Notes: generated by a model not told the origin, from the letters alone. A DNA stretch of 64,000 nt from Streptomyces viridochromogenes (GCF_001270495.1 NZ_LGUR01000184.1:1-64000), one strand, 5' to 3'. Positions 52,438-61,621 are shown, counted from the first letter of the stretch. A program made the numbers and translations.

Positions 52438-53285
52438 GAGGCGGACGGGGACGCGGACGCCGCGGACTCGTCGTACGGGCCGATCCACTTCTCGTACAGC
52501 TTCTTGTACGTGCCGTCGGCCTTGGCGTCGGCGATCGCCTTGTTGATGGCCTCGCGGAGCTTGGTGTTGCCCTTCTTCACCGTGAAGCCGTACTGCTCGC
52601 CGGTGTTGATCTGCTCGGCGACCTCGAAGGCGGCTGCGTTGGCCTTGTCCTTCAGCCAGCCCTGGACGACCGGGTAGTCGATGACGACCGCCTCGACCTG
52701 CCCGGTGCGCAGGCCGTTGATCACGGCGTCGGAGGACTCGAAGGAGACCGGGTCCAGGCCCTTGCTCTTGGCGTAGTCCTCGCCGGTCGTCTGCGCCTGG
52801 GCGCCGACCTTCCTGCCCTTGAGGTCCGCGAAGGAGGAGATGCCGCTCTTCTTGTCGACCAGGACGGCCTGGGTGGCCTCGAAGTACGGGTCCGAGAAGT
52901 CGACGTTCTTCTTGCGCTCCTCGGTGATGGTCATGCCGGCGGCGGCGAGGTCGCAGCTGCCGGCGTTGAGGGAGCCGCCGGTCTTGAAGTTCTCGAAGGG
53001 CTGGTCGACGATCGTCTGCTTCACGCCGAGGTCGTCCGCGACCAGGTCGATGAGGGCGACGTCGAAGCCCTGCACCTTGCCGTCGATCTCCGACTGGAAG
53101 GGCGGGTACGGCAGGTGGGTGCAGGTGGTGAGCTGGCCCGCCTTGACGACTTCGACACCGCCGGCCGCCGTCTTCGTACCGCCGCCGCCGTTGTCGTCGG
53201 AGGAGCAGCCGGCCACGAGCACCAGCCCGGCCGTCGCGGTGGTGGCGGCCAGAACGCGGGTCCGGCGCCCGAAGGTCGTCTTCAC
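52434..53285 (-). CDS. Polar amino-acid ABC transporter binding lipoprotein
   Basis: 283 residues. A basic start, hydrophobic core and lipobox VLVAGC give a lipoprotein. The family-3 fold shows LTTCTHLPYPPFQSEIDGKVQGFDVALIDLVADDLGV, GSCDLAAAGMTITEERKKNVDFSDPYFEATQAVLV and LRTGQVEAVVIDYPVVQGWL. It should bind a polar or acidic amino acid; exact ligand unknown. GTG at 53285 has AGGAGG seven bases ahead. It heads the operon, and the purine-rich AT stretch before it probably holds the promoter. Confidence 0.92.
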   Translation of the reverse strand: MKTTFGRRTRVLAATTATAGLVLVAGCSSDDNGGGGTKTAAGGVEVVKAGQLTTCTHLPYPPFQSEIDGKVQGFDVALIDLVADDLGVKQTIVDQPFENFKTGGSLNAGSCDLAAAGMTITEERKKNVDFSDPYFEATQAVLVDKKSGISSFADLKGRKVGAQAQTTGEDYAKSKGLDPVSFESSDAVINGLRTGQVEAVVIDYPVVQGWLKDKANAAAFEVAEQINTGEQYGFTVKKGNTKLREAINKAIADAKADGTYKKLYEKWIGPYDESAASASPSAS

Positions 53286-53458
53286 GGGGAGCCTCCTGTC
53301 AGGGAACTGTGAGTTCCGATTATAAGGAGAGGTTTGAGATCCCCAAACCAAACCGATGGTTAAGGCGCCGTTCGACCTAAGAAGTCGGGTGTGGGAAGGG
53401 GCGTTGAGGCTCGCGGTTACGCTCGTCACGTCGACCCCCGGAGCGAAGAGAGCCCGCC

Positions 53459-54574
53459 GTGACCCATCCCGCCTCGACCCATCCCTTCCTGGACCTGGCT
53501 CCGCTGAGCGCCGCCCGATTCGCCGCCATCGAGGACCGGGTGGCACGGCTGCTCGGCACCGAGCAGGACGTCGTGATCATGCAGGGCGAGGCGCTGCTGC
53601 CGCTGGAGGGGGCGATCCGGGGGACGGCCGGGCCCGGCACGGTCGCGCTGAACGTGATCACCGGTCCGTACGGGCAGACCTTCGGGGACTGGCTGCGGGA
53701 CTGCGGCGCGACCGTGATCGACCTGGCGGTGCCCTTCCATACGGCGGTCACCGCGGACCAGATCCGGGAGTCCTTCGCCGAGCACCCGGAGATCGACTTC
53801 GTGTCCCTGGTGCACGCGGAGGCGGCGACCGGCAACACCAACCCCGTGGCGGAGATCGGCGAGGTCGTGCGGGCGCACGGGGCGCTGTTCTACCTGGACG
53901 CCGTGGCGTCGATCGGGGCCGAGCCGGTGCTGCCGGACGCGTGGGGTGTGGACCTGTGCGTCATCGGGGCGCAGAAGGCGATGGGCGGGCCGGCCGGGGT
54001 GTCGGCGGTGTCGGTGAGCGAGCGGGCGTGGGCGCGGATGGCCGCGAATCCGGGGGCGCCGCGGCGGTCGTATCTGTCGCTGCTGGACTGGAAGGAGCGG
54101 TGGGTCGACGGCGGGCGGAAGGCGCTGCTGCATGCGCCCGCCCAGCTGGAGATGCTGGCGCTTGAGGCGTGCGTGGAGCGGATCGAGGCGGACGGGCTGG
54201 AGGCGGTGATGGCTCGGCACCGGGCCGCCGCGGTGTCGGCTCGGGCCGGTGCGGTGGCTCTGGGCGGGGGGCTGGAGCCGTATGTGTACGACGCGCGGGA
54301 GGCCGCTCCGGTCGCTACGACGCTGAGGGTGCCGGCGGGGGTGGTGGCGTCGGAGGTGGTGGCTCGGGCGGTGGCGGGTGACGCCGGGTTGCCGCTGGCC
54401 GCGGGGGGTGGGGCGCTCGCCAAGGAGATGATCCGGGTCAATCACTACGGGGGTGACGCGGCGGTGGACGTGGTGCGGGGGTGTGTGGCGGCGCTGGGCG
54501 CCGCGCTGGCGGCGGAAGGGCTGGGTGTGGATGTGGAGGGGGCGTTGCGGGCGGTGGACGCCGGTTGGCGGTAG
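53459..54574 (+). CDS. Class V aminotransferase-fold PLP enzyme
   Basis: 371 residues. HPFLDLAPLSAARFAAIEDRVARLLGTEQDVVIMQGEALLPLEGAIRGT, EAATGNTNPVAEIGEVVRAHGALFYLDAVASIGAEPV and VIGAQKAMGGPAGVSAVSV, whose Lys binds PLP, are the alanine-glyoxylate/serine-glyoxylate aminotransferase blocks. It is divergent from the amino-acid ABC operon. Substrates are inferred to be small amino acids and glyoxylate. GTG at 53459 is used. The 103-bp repeat copy C starts six bases after its stop. Confidence 0.87.
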   Translation: MTHPASTHPFLDLAPLSAARFAAIEDRVARLLGTEQDVVIMQGEALLPLEGAIRGTAGPGTVALNVITGPYGQTFGDWLRDCGATVIDLAVPFHTAVTADQIRESFAEHPEIDFVSLVHAEAATGNTNPVAEIGEVVRAHGALFYLDAVASIGAEPVLPDAWGVDLCVIGAQKAMGGPAGVSAVSVSERAWARMAANPGAPRRSYLSLLDWKERWVDGGRKALLHAPAQLEMLALEACVERIEADGLEAVMARHRAAAVSARAGAVALGGGLEPYVYDAREAAPVATTLRVPAGVVASEVVARAVAGDAGLPLAAGGGALAKEMIRVNHYGGDAAVDVVRGCVAALGAALAAEGLGVDVEGALRAVDAGWR

Positions 54575-54580
54575 CACCTT

Positions 54581-54683
54581 TTCCTCGCCCCCGCCGCCCC
54601 TACCCGTCCCGTCCCTGGGGGCTGCCGCCCTCAGACCCCCGCTTCGGCCCTGCGGGCCTCGTCCTCAAACGCCGGACGGGCTG
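54581..54683. repeat. 103-bp dispersed repeat, copy C
   Basis: Third copy of the element, immediately after the PLP-enzyme gene and in the same orientation as A and B. Its last 18 bp pair with the 18 bp at 54690-54707 to form a long hairpin. Confidence 0.92.
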
Positions 54684-54707
54684 AACATCCAGCCCCTCCG
54701 GCGTTTG
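54666..54707. terminator. Hairpin formed by the end of repeat copy C
   Basis: CAAACGCCGG-AC-GGGCTG (54666-54683) pairs with CAGCCC-CT-CCGGCGTTTG (54690-54707): 6 + 10 bp with a 2x2 internal loop and a 6-nt loop. It probably ends transcription of the PLP-enzyme gene and can act in both directions. Confidence 0.75.
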
Positions 54708-54782
54708 GGCGAGGAAACGGGGGTCGGATTCGCTGGGCGCGAAAGCCCTGCCGCCGTCGGGCCGCCCTGCCACGCTCCCCGT

Positions 54783-55325
54783 ATGACCACAGCCGACGCG
54801 CCCACACCCACGAACCTTCCCGACGGCCGCCCCATCCCTCTCCTGACCGGCGACGAGCACCCCATGCTGGAGAGCTGGCTGGCCTTCCACCGCGCCACGC
54901 TGGAGCTGAAGTGCGCGGGACTGGACGACGCCCAGGTGCGGCTCCCGTCCGCCGAGCCCTCGGGGCTGACCCTGCTCGGCCTGGTACAGCATCTCGCGGA
55001 GGTCGAGCGGAACTGGTTCCAGCGGGTGGTCGGGGGGCACGACGTGCCGCCGGTGTACGGAGCGGGCAACGAGAGCGGGTACGTCCTCGACGGCGCGCGG
55101 GGGATCGACCAGGCGCTGGACGTGTGGCGGCGGGAGATCGCCCGGGGGCGTGAGGTGTGTGCCGGGCGGTCGCTGGAGAGTGCCGGGCTGATCACGGACG
55201 GACCCATGACAGGGGTCGAGGTCAGTCTCCGCTGGGTGCTCATTCACATGATCGAGGAGTACGCACGGCACAACGGTCACGCCGACATTCTGCGAGAGCG
55301 TATCGACGGTGTAACCGGAGCCTGA
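54783..55325 (+). CDS. DinB/DUF664 family protein
   Basis: 180 residues, four-helix DinB fold: MLESWLAFHRATLELKCAGLDDAQVRLPSAEPSGLTLLGLVQHLAEVERNWFQRVVGG with a metal-binding His, then WVLIHMIEEYARHNGHADILRERIDG, in which two His complete the triad. Enzymes of the group include thiol-dependent S-transferases (for mycothiol and others), but most are of unknown use. ATG at 54783 starts MTTADAP. It stands just before the ectoine region. Confidence 0.85.
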   Translation: MTTADAPTPTNLPDGRPIPLLTGDEHPMLESWLAFHRATLELKCAGLDDAQVRLPSAEPSGLTLLGLVQHLAEVERNWFQRVVGGHDVPPVYGAGNESGYVLDGARGIDQALDVWRREIARGREVCAGRSLESAGLITDGPMTGVEVSLRWVLIHMIEEYARHNGHADILRERIDGVTGA

Positions 55326-55631
55326 ATTCAACGTAATTCCGGGAATTCTTTTAAGGGTAGCTTCCCATCTTCTTCTGCCCGCTTTCTCCAGACCTAAACG
55401 CAAAGATTCCGCGAACGCGACATGGAGCAATTCGGGCAGGAGTCGTGGGAGTTACATGGCTGTGACGCGTTCCACATTGCGTCCGGTTTGCGCGGGATTA
55501 AAGGGATGAAATCGGGCGATTAACCCCCTGTGGGCCACACCCCTCACGCCCGCGCGATAACACACCCACCGCCCATACGTAACCCCACACGGCCATGCAA
55601 TTTCGAATTTCTCTCGGTAAATTCAATTCGC
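55326..55631. other. Ectoine operon upstream region
   Basis: 306 bp with clearly higher AT content than its surroundings and no gene. A 13-bp inverted repeat AATTCCGGGAATT (55335-55347) lies near the left end. Just before the ectA ATG the sequence TAAATT followed by eight bases resembles a -10 box, and there is no ribosome binding site, so ectA could be leaderless. The ectoine promoter must be here. Confidence 0.7.
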
Positions 55632-56138
55632 ATGACTGCCGCACAAGCAGACCTGCAAATCGACCGTCCGGCGGTGGCCGACGGGGCCGCGCTGTGGCGG
55701 ATTGCCAGAGACTCCAAGGCCCTCGACCTCAACTCGTCGTACAGCTATCTGCTGTGGTGCCGCGACTTCGCCGGCACGTCGGCCGTCGCCCGCGACGAGC
55801 GCGGGGAGCCGGTCGGCTTCGTCACCGGATACGTACGACCGGAGCGCCCGCACGTGCTCCTCGTCTGGCAGGTGGCCGTGGACGACGCCCACCGCGGACG
55901 CGGCATCGCCGCCGCGCTGCTCGACGGGCTCGTCGCACGGGTCGCCGACGAGCACGGCGTCACGAACGTCGAGACCACCATCACACCCGGCAACATCGCC
56001 TCCGAGCGCCTGTTCGACGCCTTCGCCGAGCGGCACGGTGCCGCCCTGGAGCGCGAGGTGCTGTTCCCCACCAGCCTGTTCCCCGACGGGCCGCACGACC
56101 CCGAGGTCCTGTACCGCATCGGTCCCCTCTCCCGCTGA
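55632..56138 (+). CDS. ectA: Diaminobutyrate acetyltransferase EctA
   Basis: 168 residues, GNAT fold. DGAALWRIARDSKALDLNSSYSYLLWCRDFAGTSAVAR is the EctA substrate part; the acetyl-CoA loop is VAVDDAHRGRGIAAALLDGLV. It acetylates L-2,4-diaminobutyrate, the second step of ectoine synthesis. It opens the four-gene operon ectABCD. No ribosome binding site is present before the ATG at 55632, in contrast to ectB and ectC. Confidence 0.95.
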   Translation: MTAAQADLQIDRPAVADGAALWRIARDSKALDLNSSYSYLLWCRDFAGTSAVARDERGEPVGFVTGYVRPERPHVLLVWQVAVDDAHRGRGIAAALLDGLVARVADEHGVTNVETTITPGNIASERLFDAFAERHGAALEREVLFPTSLFPDGPHDPEVLYRIGPLSR

Positions 56139-56172
56139 CTTTCTCCCCCCACGTAACGAGGAGCGATTCGTC

Positions 56173-57444
56173 GTGACCATCACCCAGCCCGACCTCAGCG
56201 TCTTCGAGACCCTGGAGTCCGAGGTGCGCAGCTACTGCCGCGGCTGGCCCACCGTCTTCGACCGCGCGCGCGGCAGCCGTATGTACGACGAGGACGGCCA
56301 CGAGTACCTGGACTTCTTCGCCGGCGCCGGTTCGCTGAACTACGGGCACAACAACCCGGTCCTGAAACGGGCGTTGATCGACTACCTGGAGCGGGACGGC
56401 GTCACGCACGGACTCGACATGTCCACCAGCGCCAAGCGGGCCTTCCTCCAGACCTTCCAGGACCTGGTACTGCGCCCGCGCGACCTGCCGTACAAGGTCA
56501 TGTTCCCGGGGCCGACCGGGACGAACGCCGTCGAGTCGGCGCTCAAGCTGGCGCGGAAGGTGAAGGGGCGCGAGGCCATCGTCTCGTTCACCAACGCCTT
56601 CCACGGGATGTCCCTGGGCTCGCTCGCCGTCACCGGCAACGCCTTCAAGCGGGCCGGGGCGGGGATTCCGCTGGTGCACGGGACGCCGATGCCGTTCGAC
56701 AACTACTTCGACGGAACGGTCGAGGACTTCCTGTGGTTCGAGCGGCTGCTCGAGGACCAGGGGTCCGGGCTCAACAAGCCCGCCGCCGTGATCGTCGAGA
56801 CCGTGCAGGGCGAGGGCGGCATCAACGTCGCCCGCCCGGAGTGGCTGCGGGCGCTCGCCGAGCTGTGCGAGCGGCAGGACATGCTGCTCATCGTCGACGA
56901 CATCCAGATGGGGTGCGGACGCACCGGTGCCTTCTTCTCCTTCGAGGAGGCGGGCATCACCCCGGACATCGTCACCGTGTCGAAGTCGATCAGCGGCTAC
57001 GGACTGCCCATGTCCCTGTGCCTGTTCAAGCCCGAGCTGGACATCTGGGAGCCGGGCGAGCACAACGGCACCTTCCGCGGCAACAACCCGGCCTTCGTCA
57101 CGGCCACCGCCGCCCTGGAGGCTTACTGGGCGGACGGGTCCGCGATGGAGAAGCAGACCCGCAAGCGCGGTGAGCAGATCGAGCAGGCGCTCATCTCCAT
57201 CACGGAGGAGAACCTCGCCGACGTGAAGGAGTACCGCGGGCGTGGGCTCGTGTGGGGCCTGGAGTTCCACGACAAGGAGCGCGCCGGACGCGTCGCGCAC
57301 CGTGCCTTCGAACTCGGCCTGCTCATCGAGACGTCGGGCCCCGAGAGCGAGGTCGTGAAGCTGCTTCCGGCGCTCACGATCACCCCGGAGGAACTGGACG
57401 AGGGACTCAGCGTCCTCGCCCGCTCCGTCCGGGAAACCATCTGA
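56173..57444 (+). CDS. ectB: Diaminobutyrate-2-oxoglutarate transaminase EctB
   Basis: 423 residues, class III aminotransferase. [90 protein letters not shown], whose Lys binds PLP, and [18 protein letters not shown] follow the EctB pattern. It makes diaminobutyrate from aspartate semialdehyde and glutamate. GTG at 56173 has GAGGAG nine bases ahead. 34 bp separate it from ectA. Confidence 0.96.
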   Translation: MTITQPDLSVFETLESEVRSYCRGWPTVFDRARGSRMYDEDGHEYLDFFAGAGSLNYGHNNPVLKRALIDYLERDGVTHGLDMSTSAKRAFLQTFQDLVLRPRDLPYKVMFPGPTGTNAVESALKLARKVKGREAIVSFTNAFHGMSLGSLAVTGNAFKRAGAGIPLVHGTPMPFDNYFDGTVEDFLWFERLLEDQGSGLNKPAAVIVETVQGEGGINVARPEWLRALAELCERQDMLLIVDDIQMGCGRTGAFFSFEEAGITPDIVTVSKSISGYGLPMSLCLFKPELDIWEPGEHNGTFRGNNPAFVTATAALEAYWADGSAMEKQTRKRGEQIEQALISITEENLADVKEYRGRGLVWGLEFHDKERAGRVAHRAFELGLLIETSGPESEVVKLLPALTITPEELDEGLSVLARSVRETI

Positions 57445-57472
57445 AACACCACCTAGGAGGCATCGCAGCACC

Positions 57473-57877
57473 GTGATCGTCCGTTCGTTCAAGGACATCG
57501 AAGGAACCGACCGCCATGTGAAATCGGCGTCCGGCACCTGGGAGAGCAAGCGCATCGTCCTCGCCAAGGAGAAGGTCGGCTTCTCCCTGCACGAGACGAT
57601 CCTGTACGCGGGTACGGAGACGTCGATGTGGTACGCGAACCACATCGAGGCCGTCGTCTGCGTCGAGGGCGAGGCCGAGCTGACCGACCACGAGACCGGG
57701 CGGACGCACCTGATCACGCCCGGGACCATGTACCTCCTGGACGGGCACGAGAGGCACACGCTGCGGATCAAGGAGGACTTCCGCTGCCTGTGCGTCTTCA
57801 ACCCGCCCGTGACCGGCCGGGAGGACCACGACGAGAACGGCGTGTACCCGCTGCTCACCGAGCCCGAGGAGGTGTGA
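57473..57877 (+). CDS. ectC: L-ectoine synthase EctC
   Basis: 134 residues, one cupin. [70 protein letters not shown] and [49 protein letters not shown] give the full EctC chain; the Glu and His of the metal site are present. It closes the ring of N-acetyldiaminobutyrate. GTG at 57473 follows AGGAGG in the 28-bp gap after ectB. Confidence 0.97.
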   Translation: MIVRSFKDIEGTDRHVKSASGTWESKRIVLAKEKVGFSLHETILYAGTETSMWYANHIEAVVCVEGEAELTDHETGRTHLITPGTMYLLDGHERHTLRIKEDFRCLCVFNPPVTGREDHDENGVYPLLTEPEEV

Positions 57878-57884
57878 GAACCCC

Positions 57885-58787
57885 ATGACCACCGCCATGA
57901 CCGCAAACGTCACCGATCTCTACCCCAGCCGCGGCGCCACCGAGGTGTCGACCCCGCGACAGGACCCTGTCGTGTGGGGCTCCCCCGACACCCCCGGCCC
58001 GATCGCGACCGGCGACCTGCAGTCCTTCGAGCGCGACGGCTTCCTCGCCATCGACCAGCTCATCACCGAGGACGAGGTCGCGGTCTACGCGCAGGAGCTG
58101 GAGCGGCTGGTCACCGACCCGGCGATCCGCGCGGACGAGCGCTCGATCATCGAGCCGAAGTCCAAGGAGATCCGGTCCGTCTTCGAAGTGCACAGGATCA
58201 GTGAGGTGTTCGCCTCCCTGGTGCGCGACGAGCGGGTCGTCGGACGGGCGCGGCAGATCCTCGGCTCGGACGTGTACGTCCACCAGTCGCGGATCAACGT
58301 CAAGCCGGGCTTCGGGGCCAGTGGCTTCTACTGGCACTCCGACTTCGAGACCTGGCACGCCGAGGACGGCCTGCCGAACATGCGGACGGTGTCCGTCTCG
58401 ATCGCGCTGACCGAGAACTACGACACCAACGGCGGGCTCATGATCATGCCCGGCTCGCACCGTACGTTCCTCGGCTGCGCGGGTGCCACGCCCACGGACA
58501 ACTACAAGAAGTCCCTCCAGATGCAGGACGCGGGCACACCGTCCGACGAGGCGCTGACCAAGATGGCCTCCGAGTACGGCATCAAGCTCTTCACGGGCAA
58601 GGCCGGTTCGGCGACCTGGTTCGACTGCAACTGCATGCACGGCTCCGGCGACAACATCACGCCGTTCCCGCGCAGCAACGTGTTCATCGTGTTCAACAGC
58701 GTGGAGAACACGGCGGTCGAGCCCTTCGCGGCTCCCGTACGGCGGCCGGAGTTCATCGGGGCGAGGGACTTCACGCCGGTGAAGTGA
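57885..58787 (+). CDS. ectD: Ectoine hydroxylase EctD
   Basis: 300 residues, Fe(II)/2-oxoglutarate dioxygenase of the PhyH family. The iron site is in FYWHSDFETWHAEDG (His and Asp) and CMHGSGDN (second His); NVKPGFGASGFYWHSDFETWH is the ectoine hydroxylase hallmark. It turns ectoine into 5-hydroxyectoine. ATG at 57885 is 7 bp after the ectC stop. It ends the operon before a strong terminator. Confidence 0.97.
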   Translation: MTTAMTANVTDLYPSRGATEVSTPRQDPVVWGSPDTPGPIATGDLQSFERDGFLAIDQLITEDEVAVYAQELERLVTDPAIRADERSIIEPKSKEIRSVFEVHRISEVFASLVRDERVVGRARQILGSDVYVHQSRINVKPGFGASGFYWHSDFETWHAEDGLPNMRTVSVSIALTENYDTNGGLMIMPGSHRTFLGCAGATPTDNYKKSLQMQDAGTPSDEALTKMASEYGIKLFTGKAGSATWFDCNCMHGSGDNITPFPRSNVFIVFNSVENTAVEPFAAPVRRPEFIGARDFTPVK

Positions 58788-58815
58788 CCGAGGCACCCCG
58801 CACAGCAACGCGGCG

Positions 58816-58855
58816 ACGCGGCCCGCTCCAGTACGTTCCGTACGGCGGGCCGCGT
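58816..58855 (+). terminator. Terminator hairpin of the ectoine operon
   Basis: ACGCGGCCCGC (58816-58826) and GCGGGCCGCGT (58845-58855) form an 11-bp stem; inside it GTACG and CGTAC make a second short stem with the loop TTC. It begins 28 bp after the ectD stop. Confidence 0.85.
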
Positions 58856-58890
58856 TGTCGCTGCGTTGTCGCTGCGCTGGGCGGGGCGGG

Positions 58891-59116
58891 GCGCCCAAGA
58901 GCTCGGGGGGTGCGGCCTCGTGGCGAGTGCGGGTACGTCGTGGCTTGTCGCGCCGTTCCCCGCGCCCCTTGAGCGGCTGCGCCGCCCGGCGCCCAAGGGA
59001 TCAGGGGGGTACGGCCTCGTGGCGAGTGCGGGTACGTCGTGGCTTGTCGCGCGCATGCGGCGGAGCCGCACATAGATACAGCCCCGCGCCCCTTAGGCGG
59101 CGGCGCCGCCCGGGGG
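58891..59116. repeat. Two tandem copies of a second dispersed repeat
   Basis: Units beginning GCGCCCAAG and containing GTGGCGAGTGCGGGTACGTC and GTGGCTTGTCGCGC stand at 58891-58953 and 58989-59052; each is followed by a variant of CCGCGCCCCTT...GCCGCCCG (58960-58988 and 59083-59111). The second unit is broken by a short palindrome (TGCGGCGGAGCCGCA). Similar repeats occur between genes in other Streptomyces, as I recall. Confidence 0.85.
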
Positions 59117-59126
59117 CGCAGGCGGT

Positions 59127-60179
59127 TCAGGAGGACAGGACGTCCAGTAGGCGTTCGACGTCGGCCGGCGTGTTGTAGAGGTGGAAGGCCGCGCGGAGGT
59201 TGCCCGCGCGGTTGGAGACCTCGATTCCGGCGGCGCTCAACTCGGGCTGGCGGTGGCCGAGTCCGGGTACGGAGACGATCGCCGAGCCGGGCGAGGGGAC
59301 CGGTTCGTGGCCGAGGGTCGCGAGTCCCGCGCGGAAGCGGTCGGCGAGGTCCAGGTCGTGGGCCTGGATGGCGGACACGCCGAGTTCCTCGATCAGCTCC
59401 AGGGACGCGCGGAGCCCGGCGTGGCTGAAGAGGCTGGGGCTGATGTCGAAGCGCCGTGCGGAGCGGGCGAGGTCCTCGACGGGGCCGTAGCAGCTGTCCC
59501 AGGGGGCCTCTCCGGCGACCCACCCGGCGAGCAGCGGCGTGAGCCCGCCGAAGTCCTCCGGGACGACGCAGAACGCCACGCCGTGCGGGCCGAGCAGCCA
59601 CTTGAAGCCGACGGCGGCGACGAAGTCGTACGCCCCGGCGTCCAGCGGCAGCCATCCGGCCGACTGGGAGGCGTCGACGTAGGTGCGCGCCCCGTGCGCC
59701 CGTGCCGCCGCGCGCACGGCGGGCAGGTCGGCGATCCGGCCGTCGGCGGACTGCGCGGCGCTGACCGCGACGAGGGCGGTGTCCGGGCGGACGGACTCGG
59801 CGAGGCGGTCCAGCGGGACGGCGCGCACCTTGAGGTCGCCGCGCATGTGGAAGGGGTTCACCAGGGAGGAGAAGTCGGCCTCCGCGGTGAGGATTTCGGC
59901 TCCGGCGGGGAGCGAGGCGGCGATGAGTCCGCCGTACTCGGCGACCGAGGCCCCGGTCGCGACCCGCTCGACGGGCACGCCGGCCAGCCGGGCGAACGAG
60001 GCGCGGACGGCCTCCGCGTCCTCGTACAGGGGGCCGAGCGGCGTGCCCTCGGCCCGCATCCGCACGGCCCGGTGCAGGGCGGTGACGGTGCGGGCCGGCA
60101 GCAGGCCGTTGCTCGCGGTGTTGAGATAGACGTTCTTCGGGGCGAACTCGGCACGGACCAGGCTCTCGAAGGTCTCCAT
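59127..60179 (-). CDS. Class V aminotransferase-fold (cysteine desulfurase-like) PLP enzyme
   Basis: 350 residues. NVYLNTASNGLLPARTVTALHRAVRMRAEG, GARTYVDASQSAGWLPLDAGAYDFVAAVGFKWLLGPHGVAFCVV, whose Lys is the PLP ligand, and LFSHAGLRASLELIEELG fit the class V group of isopenicillin-epimerase and kynureninase-like enzymes. No active-site Cys loop for sulfur transfer is clear, so desulfurase activity is doubtful. It ends just inside the repeat region. ATG at 60179 begins METFESLVRAEFA. Function unassigned. Confidence 0.82.
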   Translation of the reverse strand: METFESLVRAEFAPKNVYLNTASNGLLPARTVTALHRAVRMRAEGTPLGPLYEDAEAVRASFARLAGVPVERVATGASVAEYGGLIAASLPAGAEILTAEADFSSLVNPFHMRGDLKVRAVPLDRLAESVRPDTALVAVSAAQSADGRIADLPAVRAAARAHGARTYVDASQSAGWLPLDAGAYDFVAAVGFKWLLGPHGVAFCVVPEDFGGLTPLLAGWVAGEAPWDSCYGPVEDLARSARRFDISPSLFSHAGLRASLELIEELGVSAIQAHDLDLADRFRAGLATLGHEPVPSPGSAIVSVPGLGHRQPELSAAGIEVSNRAGNLRAAFHLYNTPADVERLLDVLSS

Positions 60180-60286
60180 GGCTCCACTCTGAAGCCTCGG
60201 CACCTCTCGGTCCATTGCGATTCTTTACGTGGTTTCGCTAAGCAGTGCTTATAGATCGGCCCCGACCTGCGCGTTCGCTCGGCAGC

Positions 60287-61003
60287 TCAGCGCTGCGGCA
60301 CCGCGCATCCGTCGGGACCGCACGCGTCCGCGTCACCCTGGTCGATGAGCGTCAGCGGCGACCGGTCGCCCCATGCCTGCGTCAGGGCCTGCTCGAAGAC
60401 CTCGGCGGGCTGGGCGCCGGAGACGCCGAACTTGCGGTCGAGGACGAAGAACGGCACGCCGGTCGCGCCGAGCTGGGCGGCCTCCCGCTCGTCGGCGCGG
60501 ACGTCGTCGGCGTAGGCGTCGGGGTCGGCGAGGACCTTGCGGACGTCGTCGGCGTCGAGCCCGGCGGCGACGGCCAGCTCCACGAGCCGCTCGTCGCCCT
60601 CGGCGAAGACGGACCGCTCCTCGGCGAAGTTCGCCCGGTAGAAGGCCTGGATCAGCGCGTCCTGCCTGCCCTGCTTCTTGGCGAGGTGCAGCAGTCGGTG
60701 CATGTCGAAGGTGTTGCCGTTGTCCCGGCCCCGGGTGCGGTACTCCAGGCCCTCGGCGGCGGCCTGCACGCCCAGGTTGTCCTCGGCGGCCTCGGCCTGC
60801 GCCTCGCTGATGCCGTACTTCTTGGCGATCATGGGGATGACGGGGCCGGTCTCGGCCTTGTCACGCCCCGGGTCCAGCTCGAACGAGCGGTGCACCACCT
60901 CGACCTGGTCGCGGTGCGGGAAGGCCCTGAGCGCCTTCTCGAAGCGGGCCTTGCCCACGTAGCACCAGGGGCAGGCGATGTCGCTCCAGATCTCGACGCG
61001 CAT
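60287..61003 (-). CDS. DsbA-family (FrnE-like) oxidoreductase
   Basis: 238 residues, thioredoxin-like fold with the CPWC active site in IWSDIACPWCYVGKARFEKAL, and the cis-Pro in GATGVPFFVLDRKFGVSGAQPAEVFEQAL. It matches the FrnE/2-hydroxychromene-isomerase-like DsbA subgroup, cytosolic with no signal peptide. The C-terminal CGPDGC is a second, unusual Cys pair. ATG at 61003 is used. Possible role in disulfide handling or as an isomerase in aromatic polyketide routes; unknown here. Confidence 0.88.
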   Translation of the reverse strand: MRVEIWSDIACPWCYVGKARFEKALRAFPHRDQVEVVHRSFELDPGRDKAETGPVIPMIAKKYGISEAQAEAAEDNLGVQAAAEGLEYRTRGRDNGNTFDMHRLLHLAKKQGRQDALIQAFYRANFAEERSVFAEGDERLVELAVAAGLDADDVRKVLADPDAYADDVRADEREAAQLGATGVPFFVLDRKFGVSGAQPAEVFEQALTQAWGDRSPLTLIDQGDADACGPDGCAVPQR

Positions 61004-61078
61004 GTCTGTGGCTCTCTCCACTCGAACGGGTTCGGAGACTCCCTCCGCTTAGTGCATGAACATTCAATCAGCGGGGGT

Positions 61079-61621
61079 TCATTCCCCGGTCGCCGGGTTC
61101 GTTCCCCGGTCGCCTGGTTGGTTCCCGGTCACGGAGAAGCACAGGTTCACATGGTGATCCCCGTCGGCGGGCGGGTTCCGCGGGTCCGGACGCCAGCCCC
61201 GGCCCGCGTAGAAGGTCCGCGCACGCCGGTTGTCCACGTGCACGTCGAGCACGGCCGTGCGCTTCCCGTCGGCCCGCCACTCCTCCACACAGGCGGCGTG
61301 CAGGGCGGTGCCGACGCCGCGACCCCACCGGTCGGGGTCGACGTGGAACTGGAACAGCTTGACCGTGTCGGCGGGGGCGCCCTCCGGGGTGCGGAAGGAC
61401 GCGAGACCGACGATCCGGCTCTGCTCGACGACGCACAGCACATGCCCGTCCGGCCGCGCGATGGCGCTCTGCCAGGCGGCGAGCCAGTCGGTGCCGTCCT
61501 GCGGGATCCCGTCGGGGTAGTACGTCGCCCGGGCGCGGGCGTGCAGCGCGACGACGTCCTCGGCCTCGGCGGGTACGACGGTGCGGATGACACGGCTCGC
61601 GGGCACTCGGTCATGGATCAT
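61079..61621 (-). CDS. GNAT-family N-acetyltransferase
   Basis: 180 residues. VVPAEAEDVVALHARARATYYPDGIPQDGTDWLAAWQSAI and HVDPDRWGRGVGTALHAACVEEW give the GNAT fold with the RGxGxA acetyl-CoA loop; the end is DVHVDNRRARTFYAGRGWRP. The ATG at 61621 overlaps the stop of the GlxA-type regulator (ATGA), so the regulator and the transferase are coupled. Substrate unknown. A 75-bp gap lies between this gene and the DsbA-like gene downstream of it. Confidence 0.87.
   Translation of the reverse strand: MIHDRVPASRVIRTVVPAEAEDVVALHARARATYYPDGIPQDGTDWLAAWQSAIARPDGHVLCVVEQSRIVGLASFRTPEGAPADTVKLFQFHVDPDRWGRGVGTALHAACVEEWRADGKRTAVLDVHVDNRRARTFYAGRGWRPDPRNPPADGDHHVNLCFSVTGNQPGDRGTNPATGE

Larger units (their letters stand above)
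58788..59126. other. Terminator and repeat region after ectD
   Basis: 339 bp without a gene. It contains the ectD terminator (58816-58855) and two tandem copies of a second repeat type (58891-59116). No coding pattern survives inspection. Confidence 0.8.

Noticed and set aside
55632..58787. The ectABCD operon as a new biosynthetic system
   Set aside because: Gene order and motifs are the well-known ectoine/hydroxyectoine pathway.
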